A stretch of 64,000 nt of DNA from Sphingomonadales bacterium (GTDB lineage Bacteria; Pseudomonadota; Alphaproteobacteria; Sphingomonadales; Sphingomonadaceae). Below are positions 25,900-34,328 of this stretch, in pieces. The stretch's first letter is position 1; the number at the start of each line of letters is the position of its first letter. The notes under the pieces were generated by a model that saw only the letters and a program-made list of their open reading frames with translations, was not told the origin of the DNA and did no database searches. A program made the translations under genes and the position numbers. The DNA is taken from the NCBI GenBank assembly GCA_028871475.1, contig JAGWMZ010000014.1, positions 37,885-101,884 of the forward strand, written 5' to 3'.

Positions 25900-26496
25900 C
25901 TAGCGAGGCCTGTACATCGCCTCGATCATCCCGAAACGGTCAAAGCCCCAGAAGGCTTCGCCATCGATCTGGATGACCGGCGATCCGAAGATGCCCTGGG
26001 CGATTGCGGCCTCGGTTTCATGCCGCAGCCGGTCCTTGACCGCCGGTTCCTGCATGCCCGCGATGATGGCGGCCCTCTCGAAGCCAAGCGCCGAGGCGAC
26101 CTCGATGGCAGCTTCCGGGTCGCTGACACCGCGCCCACCGAGCCAGCAGGCGCGAAACGCAGCCCGCGCAAAATCGGCGGCTGAGTCCGGTGCGATGCTC
26201 TCGAGCCAGTAGAACACTCGGCTTGGCGTTACCGGACTTGCGGGGAAATCGGGAGGAAAATTTGCGTCTGCCAGTCCAGCAAGCCTCGCGCTGCGGGCAA
26301 AGTCCATCAGCATATAGGCCTTCTTGAGCGGATGATCGACCGGCGCCCCGCCAAAGGTTTTGTAGACGATGCCGATCAGATAGGGCCGCCAGACAACCTT
26401 ACGGCCAATTGCCCGCGCCAGCTCATCAATCTTCTGGCTAGCCAGGAAGCCGTAGGGGGACGAGAAGTCGAAATAGAATGTCATGGTTTCAGGCAT
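25900..26496 (-). CDS. 2-hydroxychromene-2-carboxylate isomerase-like (DsbA-fold GST kappa type)
   Basis: A 198-residue thioredoxin-fold protein. The N-terminal FYFDFSSPYGFLASQKIDELA contains the glutathione-binding Ser-Pro-Tyr, a helical insert follows, and the C-terminal GIFGSPVIQIDGEAFWGFDRF carries the cis-Pro loop. Characterised members isomerise 2-hydroxychromene-2-carboxylate during naphthalene degradation using glutathione. No other naphthalene gene is nearby, so a general glutathione-linked detoxification role fits the surroundings. No operon partner is obvious. Confidence 0.87.
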   Translation of the reverse strand: MPETMTFYFDFSSPYGFLASQKIDELARAIGRKVVWRPYLIGIVYKTFGGAPVDHPLKKAYMLMDFARSARLAGLADANFPPDFPASPVTPSRVFYWLESIAPDSAADFARAAFRACWLGGRGVSDPEAAIEVASALGFERAAIIAGMQEPAVKDRLRHETEAAIAQGIFGSPVIQIDGEAFWGFDRFGMIEAMYRPR

Positions 26497-26651
26497 TGGG
26501 CCGCTCCTTCTCAGTGGGGCGTCATTGCCGCCGCCCTACGCAGGCATCTTTAATGTGCTGCCAACCATTGCTGCCTTGCCAGCACGCAATGATCCATGGC
26601 TCAAATGCGCCAGTCAACAAAGGATGGCCGCGAAGCGGTCGCAATCAAACC

Positions 26652-28031
26652 TCACAAAGGTTTTAATTGCCCCAGGACGGTTGGGATCAATTCGCTGACG
26701 GTTGGATGAATATGGACCGTCTCGATCATCTTGGTGTAGGGCGTGCCGGCCGCCATGAGCTGCAGCAGCGACTGGACGACCTCGTCGCCGTTGATGCCAA
26801 GGATTGCCGCACCAAGGACCAATTTGGTCTCAGCGTCGACGAGAACCTTGATGAGGCCGCTCGTTTCCCCGCGTTCGCGTGCCCGCGCCACGCGCGCCAT
26901 GGGGTAGGTTGCCATGAGGGCTGGACGGCCAGACTTTCGGACTTCTGCCTCGCTCATGCCGATCCGGCCGAGAGGAGGATCGATGAAAAGCCCATAGACG
27001 GGAATACGGTTCTTGATCGAGCGTTCACCTCCCATGAGGAGATTGTCGGCCACGATCTCATGGTCATGGTAGGATGTGTGCGTGAAAGCACCACGCCCAT
27101 TGACGTCGCCGAGGGCCCAAATGCCCTGAACGCTGGTGCGAAGATGGTCGTCGACGGGTATAAAACCGCGTCCGTCGGTTTCCAACCCGGCCGCTTCGAG
27201 ATTGAGATCGCGGGTATTCGGCGTGCGTCCCAGCGCCACAAGGAGATGAGAGCCCTGCACCTCAACGCGGTTCCCCTGTGAGCGGATATGCAGCTTGATT
27301 TCGGACGCGACCTTCTCGACGCGCTCGATCTCGCTGCCTTCCAGAAATGAAACCCCATCGGCCTTCAGGATCTCCCGAATGCCTTCTATGATGTCCTGAT
27401 CTTCGCGTTGCGCAATGTTTTCGCTCCGCTCGATCACCGTCACCTTGGCGCCAAACCTGGCGTAAATCTGGGCAAATTCGAGACCGATGTAGCTACCACC
27501 CGCAATGAGCAAATGAGCGGGAACCTCATCCAGGTTCATCACCGATGTGTTCGTAAGATAGGGTACATCCTGCAGGCCAGGCCAAGCCGGCACCAGCGCG
27601 GAACCGCCCACATTGATAAAGATCTTTGGCGCAAAAAGCGTTCTGCCGCCTACAATGACCTCGCGGGGCGAGACAAATCTGCCCGTCCCGTAGATCACTT
27701 CGAGCGTTCTGAGGCTACCGAGCCATTTCGTGAGGCTCTGCACCGATGCGTTCACGATGGCGCCCTTGCGCGCTTTGACCGCGCGCATATCGACGGCGAC
27801 CGTTCCTTCGATCTTGATGCCGAATTGGTCCGCATGGCGGGCAGCCCATGCCGCGCGGGCACTGGCAACCAGCGTCTTGGTCGGCGTGCAGCCATCGTTG
27901 ACACATGTTCCGCCCAGATGTTCCCGCTCAATGACGGCGACCTTCTGACCTGCTTCGGCGAGCTTGGCGGCCAGAAACGGCCCGGACTGTCCGGCTCCAA
28001 TGATAATAGCATCGAATTCTTCGTTCACCAC
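26652..28031 (-). CDS. Mercuric-reductase-like pyridine nucleotide-disulfide oxidoreductase
   Basis: A 459-residue flavoprotein. FAD binding: AIIIGAGQSGPFLAAKLA at the N-terminus. Redox-active disulfide: GGTCVNDGCTPTKT near residue 40. NAD(P) binding: LLIAGGSYIGLEFAQIYARFG near 180. The dimer-interface block near 440 has the catalytic HPTVSE. It lacks the N-terminal heavy-metal domain and the C-terminal Cys pair needed for Hg(II) reduction, so it is not MerA proper. This subgroup is usually labelled FAD-containing oxidoreductase; the substrate disulfide or quinone is unknown. Monocistronic. Confidence 0.87.
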   Translation of the reverse strand: MVNEEFDAIIIGAGQSGPFLAAKLAEAGQKVAVIEREHLGGTCVNDGCTPTKTLVASARAAWAARHADQFGIKIEGTVAVDMRAVKARKGAIVNASVQSLTKWLGSLRTLEVIYGTGRFVSPREVIVGGRTLFAPKIFINVGGSALVPAWPGLQDVPYLTNTSVMNLDEVPAHLLIAGGSYIGLEFAQIYARFGAKVTVIERSENIAQREDQDIIEGIREILKADGVSFLEGSEIERVEKVASEIKLHIRSQGNRVEVQGSHLLVALGRTPNTRDLNLEAAGLETDGRGFIPVDDHLRTSVQGIWALGDVNGRGAFTHTSYHDHEIVADNLLMGGERSIKNRIPVYGLFIDPPLGRIGMSEAEVRKSGRPALMATYPMARVARARERGETSGLIKVLVDAETKLVLGAAILGINGDEVVQSLLQLMAAGTPYTKMIETVHIHPTVSELIPTVLGQLKPL

Positions 28032-28378
28032 ATGTCTCCCCGGTTCGTAAATCCCGTTGGCCGGGATGATGCTGATAGACTTGCGTTGGATGAATGCTCC
28101 GCCAGGCCAATTTCATGCTCGAGCGTATCATTCGAGCGCTGTGCTCAAAGTGAGGGCTGAGGCAGAAGCCAACTCGTCAATCTGAATAAGCAACATGGGA
28201 CGGACCCTGCTCGCAATGGCATGGCCGCGGCGTGCAAAGCTACCGCACGACCCTTGATATCGGAAATGAGCTTATTGAGCATTTTTATGCGCCTTCCCGA
28301 CATTCACGGTTCCAAAGTGCCAGCGTAGATTGCCCCCATGAGAGCGATCATGCTCTCAAAACCTGAAAGGATTAGAAA
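28032..28378. other. Divergent intergenic region with an inverted repeat
   Basis: About 350 bp between the flavoprotein and the CBS gene; no coding signal. TGAGAGC (28339-28345) and GCTCTCA (28352-28358) form a 7-bp inverted repeat with a 6-base spacer, 20 bp upstream of the CBS start, and could be an operator or a leader hairpin. Confidence 0.45.
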
Positions 28379-28825
28379 ATGCGTGTCAGCGAGATCCTCC
28401 GCTCGAAGTCCAATCGCCTGGTCCTCATTTCCTCAGACGCGTCGCTCAAGGACGCGAGCACGCTCATCCTGAATGAACGGGTAGGCATGGTGCTGGTGAA
28501 CGACGACCAAGGCGAGATTGCCGGCACCTTGTCCGAGCGGAACCTGATTTGCTTCATCGCGCAAAAAGGCGTCGATGCCATTCGTGAGACTGTGCGAAGC
28601 GCGATGAGCAACATTGGATTGACCGCTGCACCTGCTGACTCGGTCACGGATGTGATGCGACTGATGACCGAAAAGCGCTCCCGCCACCTTCCTGTATTCG
28701 ATGCAGGCAAACTCGTCGGTGTGATCAGTATCGGCGACATTCTGAAATCTCGCATGGCAGAGAAAGATCAGGAAGCCGCGGTTCCGCGCGACATCGCGCG
28801 CTTTTCCCTCGCGGCCGCCGCCTGA
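28379..28825 (+). CDS. Tandem CBS-domain protein
   Basis: A 148-residue protein made of a pair of CBS domains: the first about 1-65 (LKDASTLILNERVGMVLVNDDQGEIAGTLSERNLI) and the second about 75-130 (SVTDVMRLMTEKRSRHLPVFD, then LVGVISIGDILKSRM). Such stand-alone pairs bind adenine nucleotides and modulate partner proteins. AAAGGA stands before the ATG. It is followed 66 bases later by a 36-residue membrane protein. Partner unknown. Confidence 0.9.
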   Translation: MRVSEILRSKSNRLVLISSDASLKDASTLILNERVGMVLVNDDQGEIAGTLSERNLICFIAQKGVDAIRETVRSAMSNIGLTAAPADSVTDVMRLMTEKRSRHLPVFDAGKLVGVISIGDILKSRMAEKDQEAAVPRDIARFSLAAAA

Positions 28826-28891
28826 CCCGCCTTCTTGATCCATCGGCAGGCTCGTATCCCCGCCCCCAACATATCTTAAATGGAGATTATC

Positions 28892-29002
28892 ATGGAAAAC
28901 CTGAATCAGACAAATCGTGACGCCTTGGCCATCATTTTGCCGATTTTCGCGGCCACCCTTTTCACGCTGATGGTGGTATTTATCCTTCATCCGTTCCTAT
29001 GA
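28892..29002 (+). CDS. 36-residue single-pass membrane protein
   Basis: A short frame with a good GGAG at 28882-28885, ATG at 28892 and TGA at 29000. It encodes a polar N-terminus (MENLNQTNRDA) followed by one hydrophobic helix of about 20 residues (LAIILPIFAATLFTLMVVFIL) and the end HPFL. Small single-helix proteins of this shape accompany respiratory or stress complexes. It follows the CBS gene in the same direction and may share its transcript. No homologue is recognised by eye; the RBS and clean hydrophobic segment support it. Confidence 0.55.
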   Translation: MENLNQTNRDALAIILPIFAATLFTLMVVFILHPFL

Positions 29003-29086
29003 GCGTTGGCCCCTCACGGCCAAGTCGAACGGCCGGACCCACTGGCCGCGCCGTGAGGGAGGCACATGCCCGTCGATGGGGTCAGA

Positions 29087-29689
29087 TCAATCCTCATCGC
29101 CGGGGCGGGCAAGCTGCAGCACATGGTCGCGCACATCACCGGGCCATGGCGCCATGGCGGCGTCGAGAGCTGCGAGGTCATGGGCAAAGAGCGCCCGGCT
29201 TGCCGCCTCGAAGCCGGCGTAATCGCCCGCCAGCGCGGACATGAAGCGATAGGCCCGTTCATGCGCCAAACGCCGAACGGTGCGCCCCTCATCCTGCTTG
29301 CGGGCCTGCTCGACCAGACGGCGCAGCGTTTGCGAAGCACCGCCCGGCTGCTGCGCCAGCCAGTCCCAATGACGCGGCAGCAGCGTGATCTCGCGCGCGA
29401 CCACCCCCATTCTGGGGCGCCCCCTTTTACGGGCCTCAGGCTGCGGCCCGGACCAGCTCGCCAGTCTGGAGATGATCTGCGCCGTGGTGCCGCGCAGGTC
29501 GATGTCAATCTGCGCGCCGGTGCCATCATCAAAGATCAGGATCGCGGCAGGCGTGGCCGCGATTTGCGCATTCACCGCCAGCGCCACATCGGCCAGGGGA
29601 CCGGACGCCAGCCTGCGGCTGCCCGCAAATGCCGTGCAGGGCGTTGAAAGGGCATGGCTGGGCGGGTGATCAGGAGTATCGTCTCTCAT
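29087..29689 (-). CDS. DUF2239 family protein
   Basis: A 200-residue protein matching DUF2239: an N-terminal part with GSRRLASGPLADVALAV and ILIFDDGTGAQIDIDLRG, then the family's hallmark RGRPRMGVVAREITLLPRHWDWLAQQPGGAS (about residues 85-117) and a helical end with YRFMSALAGDYAGFEAASRALFA. The GVVAREITLLPRHW region has the look of a short DNA- or RNA-binding helix set, but no function is established. The start at 29689 gives the family's usual length. It is divergent from DUF3429. Confidence 0.85.
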   Translation of the reverse strand: MRDDTPDHPPSHALSTPCTAFAGSRRLASGPLADVALAVNAQIAATPAAILIFDDGTGAQIDIDLRGTTAQIISRLASWSGPQPEARKRGRPRMGVVAREITLLPRHWDWLAQQPGGASQTLRRLVEQARKQDEGRTVRRLAHERAYRFMSALAGDYAGFEAASRALFAHDLAALDAAMAPWPGDVRDHVLQLARPGDED

Positions 29690-29847
29690 TTGACCCGGAT
29701 GACACAATATTGAACGCAAGTCAATACATCCGGGTAATATATTGACCTTCATCGTCCGGCCCGCGCTCGCCATGCAAGGCTGTGGCCGGCGCAAACACCC
29801 CAAGGGCCATCTTGCCGGCACGGCGCGCGCGGGCCAGCCTATCGCGC

Positions 29848-30306
29848 ATGAACACCGCAAGATTGCCCAAAACTGTTGCCGCCTTCGGTATGGCGGGGAT
29901 CATCCCGCAGCTGATATGCCTTGGCGTAGCGATGGCATGGCCGGCCGGGCGCTGGTTCGCGCTGGCGGCAGGCTGTTGCTATGCCTCGATGATCCTGTCC
30001 TTTCTGGGCGGGCTGTGGTGGATGGCGGCGCTGGTCGAGACGCGGCGCCATCCCGGCTCCTATCTTGTCGCCGTGCTGCCCAGTCTGGTCGGCTGGGGCG
30101 CGATGCTGCCCTGGTGTTTTGGCTGGCTCTGGCCGGGTCCCTCGCTCCTCCTGCTCGGGTTTTGCCTGCTGGCCAGCCCATGGGTGGACCGAGCCCAGCC
30201 ATGGGCGGACAGGCTGCCAGCGGGCTGGCTGCGCCTACGTGTGATGATGGCCAGCGGCCTCGCGCTCTCCACGCTCGCGCTGGCTGTCTTCGCGCCCTTA
30301 TCTTGA
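29848..30306 (+). CDS. DUF3429 family inner-membrane protein
   Basis: A 152-residue protein with five hydrophobic segments and the family motif SFLGGLWWMAALVET near residue 50, characteristic of DUF3429 (YP_ family of four- to five-helix proteins). The ATG at 29848 is preferred over one at 29782 because the extension is basic and not conserved-looking. Its 3' end overlaps the convergent DUF2256 gene by 9 bases. DUF3429 genes are frequently found beside photolyase/cryptochrome and DUF2256 genes; activity unknown. Confidence 0.82.
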   Translation: MNTARLPKTVAAFGMAGIIPQLICLGVAMAWPAGRWFALAAGCCYASMILSFLGGLWWMAALVETRRHPGSYLVAVLPSLVGWGAMLPWCFGWLWPGPSLLLLGFCLLASPWVDRAQPWADRLPAGWLRLRVMMASGLALSTLALAVFAPLS

Positions 30307-30453
30307 CCGGCGCAGATCGCCCTTGCAGCGCTGCGAACAGGTTTTGACATTGTCCCAGTCACGCGCCCATTTCTTGCGCCAGGCAAAGGGCCGACCGCAG
30401 GCCGCGCAGATCTTCTCGGGCAGGGTGCTCTTGGTGTAACGACTCTCGGTCAT
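30298..30453 (-). CDS. DUF2256 zinc-ribbon protein
   Basis: A 51-residue protein: LPEKICAACGRPFAWRKKW then CSQRC, i.e. CxxC and CxxxC zinc ligands around a conserved basic-aromatic core (RPFAWRKKWARDWDNV), exactly the DUF2256 pattern. Its ATG overlaps the photolyase stop by two bases (TGATG), so it is translationally coupled to the photolyase. The constant association with photolyase suggests a helper in DNA repair or cofactor handling, but this is inference. Confidence 0.88.
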   Translation of the reverse strand: MTESRYTKSTLPEKICAACGRPFAWRKKWARDWDNVKTCSQRCKGDLRRSR

Positions 30454-31991
30454 AGGTCCAGCAACAGTTGCGTGTTGGCAGATGGCCGGCGTTTGACACC
30501 GCGTTTCGCGCCGGTCATCGGTATGCCTGCCTTGCGGCTGCCGTGCCTTTCGGCGATGCGGCCTGCGGTCGCCTTGTGACCGGCCGCCTTGCGCAGGGCA
30601 TAAAGCGCATCGCGCGCGGCCTTGGCGGCACCGGCCTGATCCACGATCGGGCGCGGATAGGGCAAACCCGCCGCCCCCTCCCAGCGCCAGGGTTCATGGA
30701 TAAAGGCATCGGGCAGCGCGGCCAGCTCGGGCACGAAGCGCCGCACAAACTGCCCCGCCGGATCATGATCGTAACCCTGCTTCACCGGATTGTAGATCCG
30801 CAAGGTGTTGATGCCCGTCGTGCCGGATTGCATTTGCACCTGCGGCCAATGGATTCCGGGCTCATAATCAACGAATTTGCGGGCCAGATGCAGGCCCGTG
30901 TCACGCCACGGCAGCCAGAGATGATAGCTGGCAAAGGACATCAGCATCGCGCGCATACGGAAATTGATCCAGCCATGGATGTCGAGCGCGCGCATGCACG
31001 CGTCGACGAAGGGAAAGCCGGTCATACCTTCGCTCCAGGCGGCCAGACGCCGCAGATCGGCGGTGTCGGGGCGCAGCCCGTCATAGGCGGGATGGAAATT
31101 CCCGAATTCGATCTGCGGCTCATCCTCCAGCTTTTGCATGAAGTGGCAATGCCAGTGCAGCCGCCCGGCAAAGGAGATCAGCGAGGCGCGCCAGCTTTGC
31201 CCATGATCTTCATTCCCGGCCCGGACTTCGCGCAGGCGCGTCTGGCTGGCCTGCGCCACTTCGCGCATGGCGATGGTCCCCCACGTCAGATGAGGCGAGA
31301 GGCGCGAACTGGCGTCAAAAGCGCTCAGCGGGCTGGACATGCGATAGCGATAGTCCCGGCCGCGCTGGTGCAGAAAGCTCTCCAGCGTGGCCAGCGCCGC
31401 CATCCGCCCGCCCGGCTGACGCGCGGGGCACGGGTCGGGCGCCAGCCCGAGCGCTGCGGAATCGGGGATATGGGTGGGCCAGTCGCCGGTCAGGGGCGGC
31501 ACGGCTGCCGGCGCGGGCGTGATGGGCTCTGCCATGGCACGATCCCATGCCGCCGCCCAGCCCTGACGCGACGCGATGCGACGGATCACGCCGAACTGCC
31601 GCGTCTCATGCCAGAGGACGCCGGCGCCCCTCGCCCAGGCCTTGACCGCCCGGTCGCGGGCATAGGTCCAGCCATTGCCGGTTTCCTCATGGCTCCATAA
31701 GGCCGCGATACCAAAGCGGCGGTGCAGATCGGCAAAAATAGCGACGGCATCGCCGGTCATAACGCACAGCGGCTGGCCAAGGGCGGCCAAATCCTCCTGC
31801 AGCCGGGCAAGGCTCTCGGCGGCAAAGGCCCATTGCCGCGCAGAGGCATCGGGCTGGGCCCATAGCTCCGGTTCGGCGATGTAGAGCGGCAGGATTGGCC
31901 CGGCCCGCAAGGCGTGGATCAGCGGGCGATGGTCGACCAGACGCAGATCGCGCTTGAACCAGACGATGTTGAGGGGGCAGACGGCTATCAC
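30450..31991 (-). CDS. Deoxyribodipyrimidine photolyase / cryptochrome family protein
   Basis: A 513-residue protein. The N-terminal alpha/beta antenna domain (LNIVWFKRDLRLVDHRPL) is followed by the helical FAD domain (about 215-440) with the SPHLTWGTIAMRE, WREFxI-like SWRASLISFAGRLHWH and GFPFVDACMRAL blocks and the FAD/DNA-contact segment NFRMRAMLMSFASYHLWLPW. A basic C-terminal tail follows (about 465-513, with KRGVKRRPS). It may repair UV-induced pyrimidine dimers or act as a blue-light sensor; the antenna type is not decidable. Coupled by 4-base overlap to the DCC gene upstream and to DUF2256 downstream. Confidence 0.9.
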   Translation of the reverse strand: MIAVCPLNIVWFKRDLRLVDHRPLIHALRAGPILPLYIAEPELWAQPDASARQWAFAAESLARLQEDLAALGQPLCVMTGDAVAIFADLHRRFGIAALWSHEETGNGWTYARDRAVKAWARGAGVLWHETRQFGVIRRIASRQGWAAAWDRAMAEPITPAPAAVPPLTGDWPTHIPDSAALGLAPDPCPARQPGGRMAALATLESFLHQRGRDYRYRMSSPLSAFDASSRLSPHLTWGTIAMREVAQASQTRLREVRAGNEDHGQSWRASLISFAGRLHWHCHFMQKLEDEPQIEFGNFHPAYDGLRPDTADLRRLAAWSEGMTGFPFVDACMRALDIHGWINFRMRAMLMSFASYHLWLPWRDTGLHLARKFVDYEPGIHWPQVQMQSGTTGINTLRIYNPVKQGYDHDPAGQFVRRFVPELAALPDAFIHEPWRWEGAAGLPYPRPIVDQAGAAKAARDALYALRKAAGHKATAGRIAERHGSRKAGIPMTGAKRGVKRRPSANTQLLLDL

Positions 31992-32335
31992 CGCCGCAGC
32001 GCCCGCTGAAGCCCTGGCCTGATGCGCAGGAACCCCAGATACAGCCGTTCAAGCGCGGCGAGCACCAGCGGATTGCGGGCAGCCCAGCCCAGAGGCTTGA
32101 GCAGGGGAATCGCCCGCCACATGGCCGCAAAAGCCTCTGCGCCCGAGAGCATCACGCCATTCTCACTGGCATGGAACCGCGCCAGCAGCGCCCGGTGATC
32201 AACTGGGCACAGCGCATCGGGCGAGGCAACATCGGTAAAGACAATCGCCCGGCGCCAGTCCAGCCGGCGCATCAGTGCGATCTCTCGCCGACAGAGCGGG
32301 CAACTCCCGTCAAACCAGACCTGAACCATGCTCAT
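31988..32335 (-). CDS. DCC-family thiol-disulfide oxidoreductase (DUF393)
   Basis: A 115-residue protein of the DCC family, with VWFDGSCPLCRREIALMRRLD at the N-terminus (the DxxCxxC signature) and a C-terminal RNPLVLAALERLYLGFLRIRPGL helix. The family is a variant thioredoxin fold linked to redox chemistry, often next to photolyases. Its stop overlaps the photolyase ATG (ATGA), making it the first gene of a three-gene operon with photolyase and DUF2256. Confidence 0.88.
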   Translation of the reverse strand: MSMVQVWFDGSCPLCRREIALMRRLDWRRAIVFTDVASPDALCPVDHRALLARFHASENGVMLSGAEAFAAMWRAIPLLKPLGWAARNPLVLAALERLYLGFLRIRPGLQRALRR

Positions 32336-32428
32336 GGCAGGCAGACTTATCGCGCGGCCAGCCCGCTGTCAGGATGTACCTTGGAGAAGCCCCGGCAGGT
32401 CGCGCGCGAGGGCTTTCCCCTTGCCCGC

Positions 32429-34201
32429 TCAGTTCACCGCGCGTTCAAAGCGCAGATCATGCCAGATAAACGTATCGGCCCCGGCGGTGCGCGGCGGCGC
32501 GATCAGCTCCAGCCGGCGCGCGCCGGCAAGGCTGAGCGTGACCGATCCATCCGCGCCGGCATGCGGCGCGAGCGCCTTGCCATCCAGCTTCACCCCATAG
32601 CCCGCTTTCACCCCGGGCGTGAAACGCAGAGTGCGGAACTGTCCGCCAAGATCCACCACCAGATGCGAGCCCGCCGATGCGCCGATGGCCGCCGTCTCCA
32701 GCCCATCGCCCCGGGTGATCGGCGCGCCCGAGGGCAAAAAGCCGATGCGCGCGGGCACCCATTGCTCCTTGGTTGTGCGATCGGGAGGCAGATAGCCGAC
32801 CTGCGTCACATGAAAGCGCGCGGGCATATCGGCGGGAGACCGCAGAGCAGGTTGCGCGAGCCGCCCCTCGATGCGCAACAGGGCCGTTTCATGCGGGGCC
32901 AGATCGACACTCACCACTCCGTCGCGCAGCACGCCTTGCGATCCATGCCAGAGATCGCGGATCTGAGCGCCGTCGGCCATCAGGTTAAGCTCGGCGAGGC
33001 TGACCGAGAGGTGCAGGGGTTGATCGCCCCGGTTGATCATCGCCACCGCCTTGTGCCCGCTGATGGCCAGTGGCTTGGCGATGATTTCGCCGTCGCCCTG
33101 CCGCGCGATGATCACGCCCTGATGGCCCGCCGGGTCCTGATTGACGGCAATCACATCCTTGTTGCGGATGACCGCCAGAATTTCGGGCGTTGCCTTCCTC
33201 AGATCAAGGCCGAGGATGAGCGGGGCAGCGATCACCGCCCATAGGCTCATATGGGCCCTGGCCTCGGTCAGATGGTTGGCGTCAAAGGCGCCATTGCCGA
33301 CCTCGAGCATGTCCGGGTCGTTCCAGTGGCCCGGCCCGGCAAAGAGCGAGCGTGAGGCCGCGCTGTCGAAATTGTGCAGCATCGACGCCCACGAGGCGTT
33401 GATGTCGCCGCTGGTGCGCCACATCTGGCTAAAACGCGGTGCCCAGTTGTTCACATCGGCCTCACCCCAGGCGCAAATGGAGAAGACCAGCGGATGGCCG
33501 GGTCGCGCCTTGCGGATCTCGCGCTCGAAACTGGCATAGAGCCCTTCGACCCGCGCCAGGTCCGAGGCACCGGGCCGCTCGCGCAGCATGATGGGGCCCA
33601 TCTGGCGATAGGTGCCGTTCTTCACATCGGGCGCGTCAGGGCCGAAATCGGCAATGCCGCAGGCGTCCACCTTGACGAAATCAAAGCCCCAGCGGCTGAA
33701 ATCGCGCACGTCGATCGCTTGGTGATCCATCGAGCCGACCTCGCGCTCGGCTCGCGTGCCCACGGGCAGGTTGGGCGTCGTCTTGTCCCAGCGCTGCGAG
33801 CAGGTGTTGTAGCCGATGTCAGTGTAAATGCCGGCTTTCAGCCCCATGGCATGGAGATGGTCGACAAAGGGCCGCATGCTGGCGCCGCCGCCGGGCAGCT
33901 TGGCGATGGCATAAAGGTTGGTGCGGATGCGCATGCCCTTGGGGCCCCGCTTGAGCCACCAGCCATCGTCGATGTTGACATAGCGATAGCCATCATCGCG
34001 CAGGCCCAGTTTCACCAGGGCATCGGCGGAGGCCAACACATCGTCCTGACCATAGTTGAGGCCAAAGGCGTTGTAGGGGTTCCAGCCCATCGGCGGCGTG
34101 GCGGCAAGGGTCTGATGATTGGGCGCTGCCGCGGCTTGACCGTTTACCGCCGAAAACCCCGCCACGACCGCCAATGCCAGCCCGATCCTGCCCAAAACCA
34201 T
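32429..34201 (-). CDS. GH27 alpha-galactosidase with C-terminal NPCBM-like domain
   Basis: A 590-residue secreted enzyme: signal peptide (MVLGRIGLALAVVAGFSAVNG), GH27 TIM barrel opening with TPPMGWNPYNAFG, nucleophile Asp in FVKVDACG near residue 174 and acid/base Asp in HWNDPDML near 292. A beta-sandwich follows (to about 440), then a C-terminal galactose-binding-like NPCBM-type domain (about 455-590). It would remove alpha-galactosyl (or related, e.g. beta-L-arabinopyranosyl) side groups. An upstream ATG at 34219 adds six residues and is less likely. A large inverted repeat lies just upstream. Confidence 0.9.
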   Translation of the reverse strand: MVLGRIGLALAVVAGFSAVNGQAAAAPNHQTLAATPPMGWNPYNAFGLNYGQDDVLASADALVKLGLRDDGYRYVNIDDGWWLKRGPKGMRIRTNLYAIAKLPGGGASMRPFVDHLHAMGLKAGIYTDIGYNTCSQRWDKTTPNLPVGTRAEREVGSMDHQAIDVRDFSRWGFDFVKVDACGIADFGPDAPDVKNGTYRQMGPIMLRERPGASDLARVEGLYASFEREIRKARPGHPLVFSICAWGEADVNNWAPRFSQMWRTSGDINASWASMLHNFDSAASRSLFAGPGHWNDPDMLEVGNGAFDANHLTEARAHMSLWAVIAAPLILGLDLRKATPEILAVIRNKDVIAVNQDPAGHQGVIIARQGDGEIIAKPLAISGHKAVAMINRGDQPLHLSVSLAELNLMADGAQIRDLWHGSQGVLRDGVVSVDLAPHETALLRIEGRLAQPALRSPADMPARFHVTQVGYLPPDRTTKEQWVPARIGFLPSGAPITRGDGLETAAIGASAGSHLVVDLGGQFRTLRFTPGVKAGYGVKLDGKALAPHAGADGSVTLSLAGARRLELIAPPRTAGADTFIWHDLRFERAVN

Positions 34202-34223
34202 CGGATAATCCCTTCCCATGCCT

Positions 34224-34254
34224 GCGGCGAAAGGGAACTATCCCTTTACGCCGC
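34224..34254. promoter_or_regulatory. Long inverted repeat upstream of GH27
   Basis: GCGGCG-AAAGGGA (34224-34236), spacer ACTA, then TCCCTTT-A-CGCCGC (34241-34254): a 13-bp inverted repeat with a single unpaired A. It is 23 bases from the GH27 ATG and could be an operator or a 5' leader hairpin hiding the ribosome site. Confidence 0.5.
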
Positions 34255-34328
34255 ATGCCTTTCATCGATGCGCCAGTTTAATTGTCTGACTTTAAAACGC
34301 CATTGGAAAATCGCCGGATCGGCAAAGA

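Noticed and set aside
28999..29244. Plus-strand frame after the small membrane protein
   Set aside because: Antisense to the 3' end of DUF2239 and low-complexity Arg/Gly composition.
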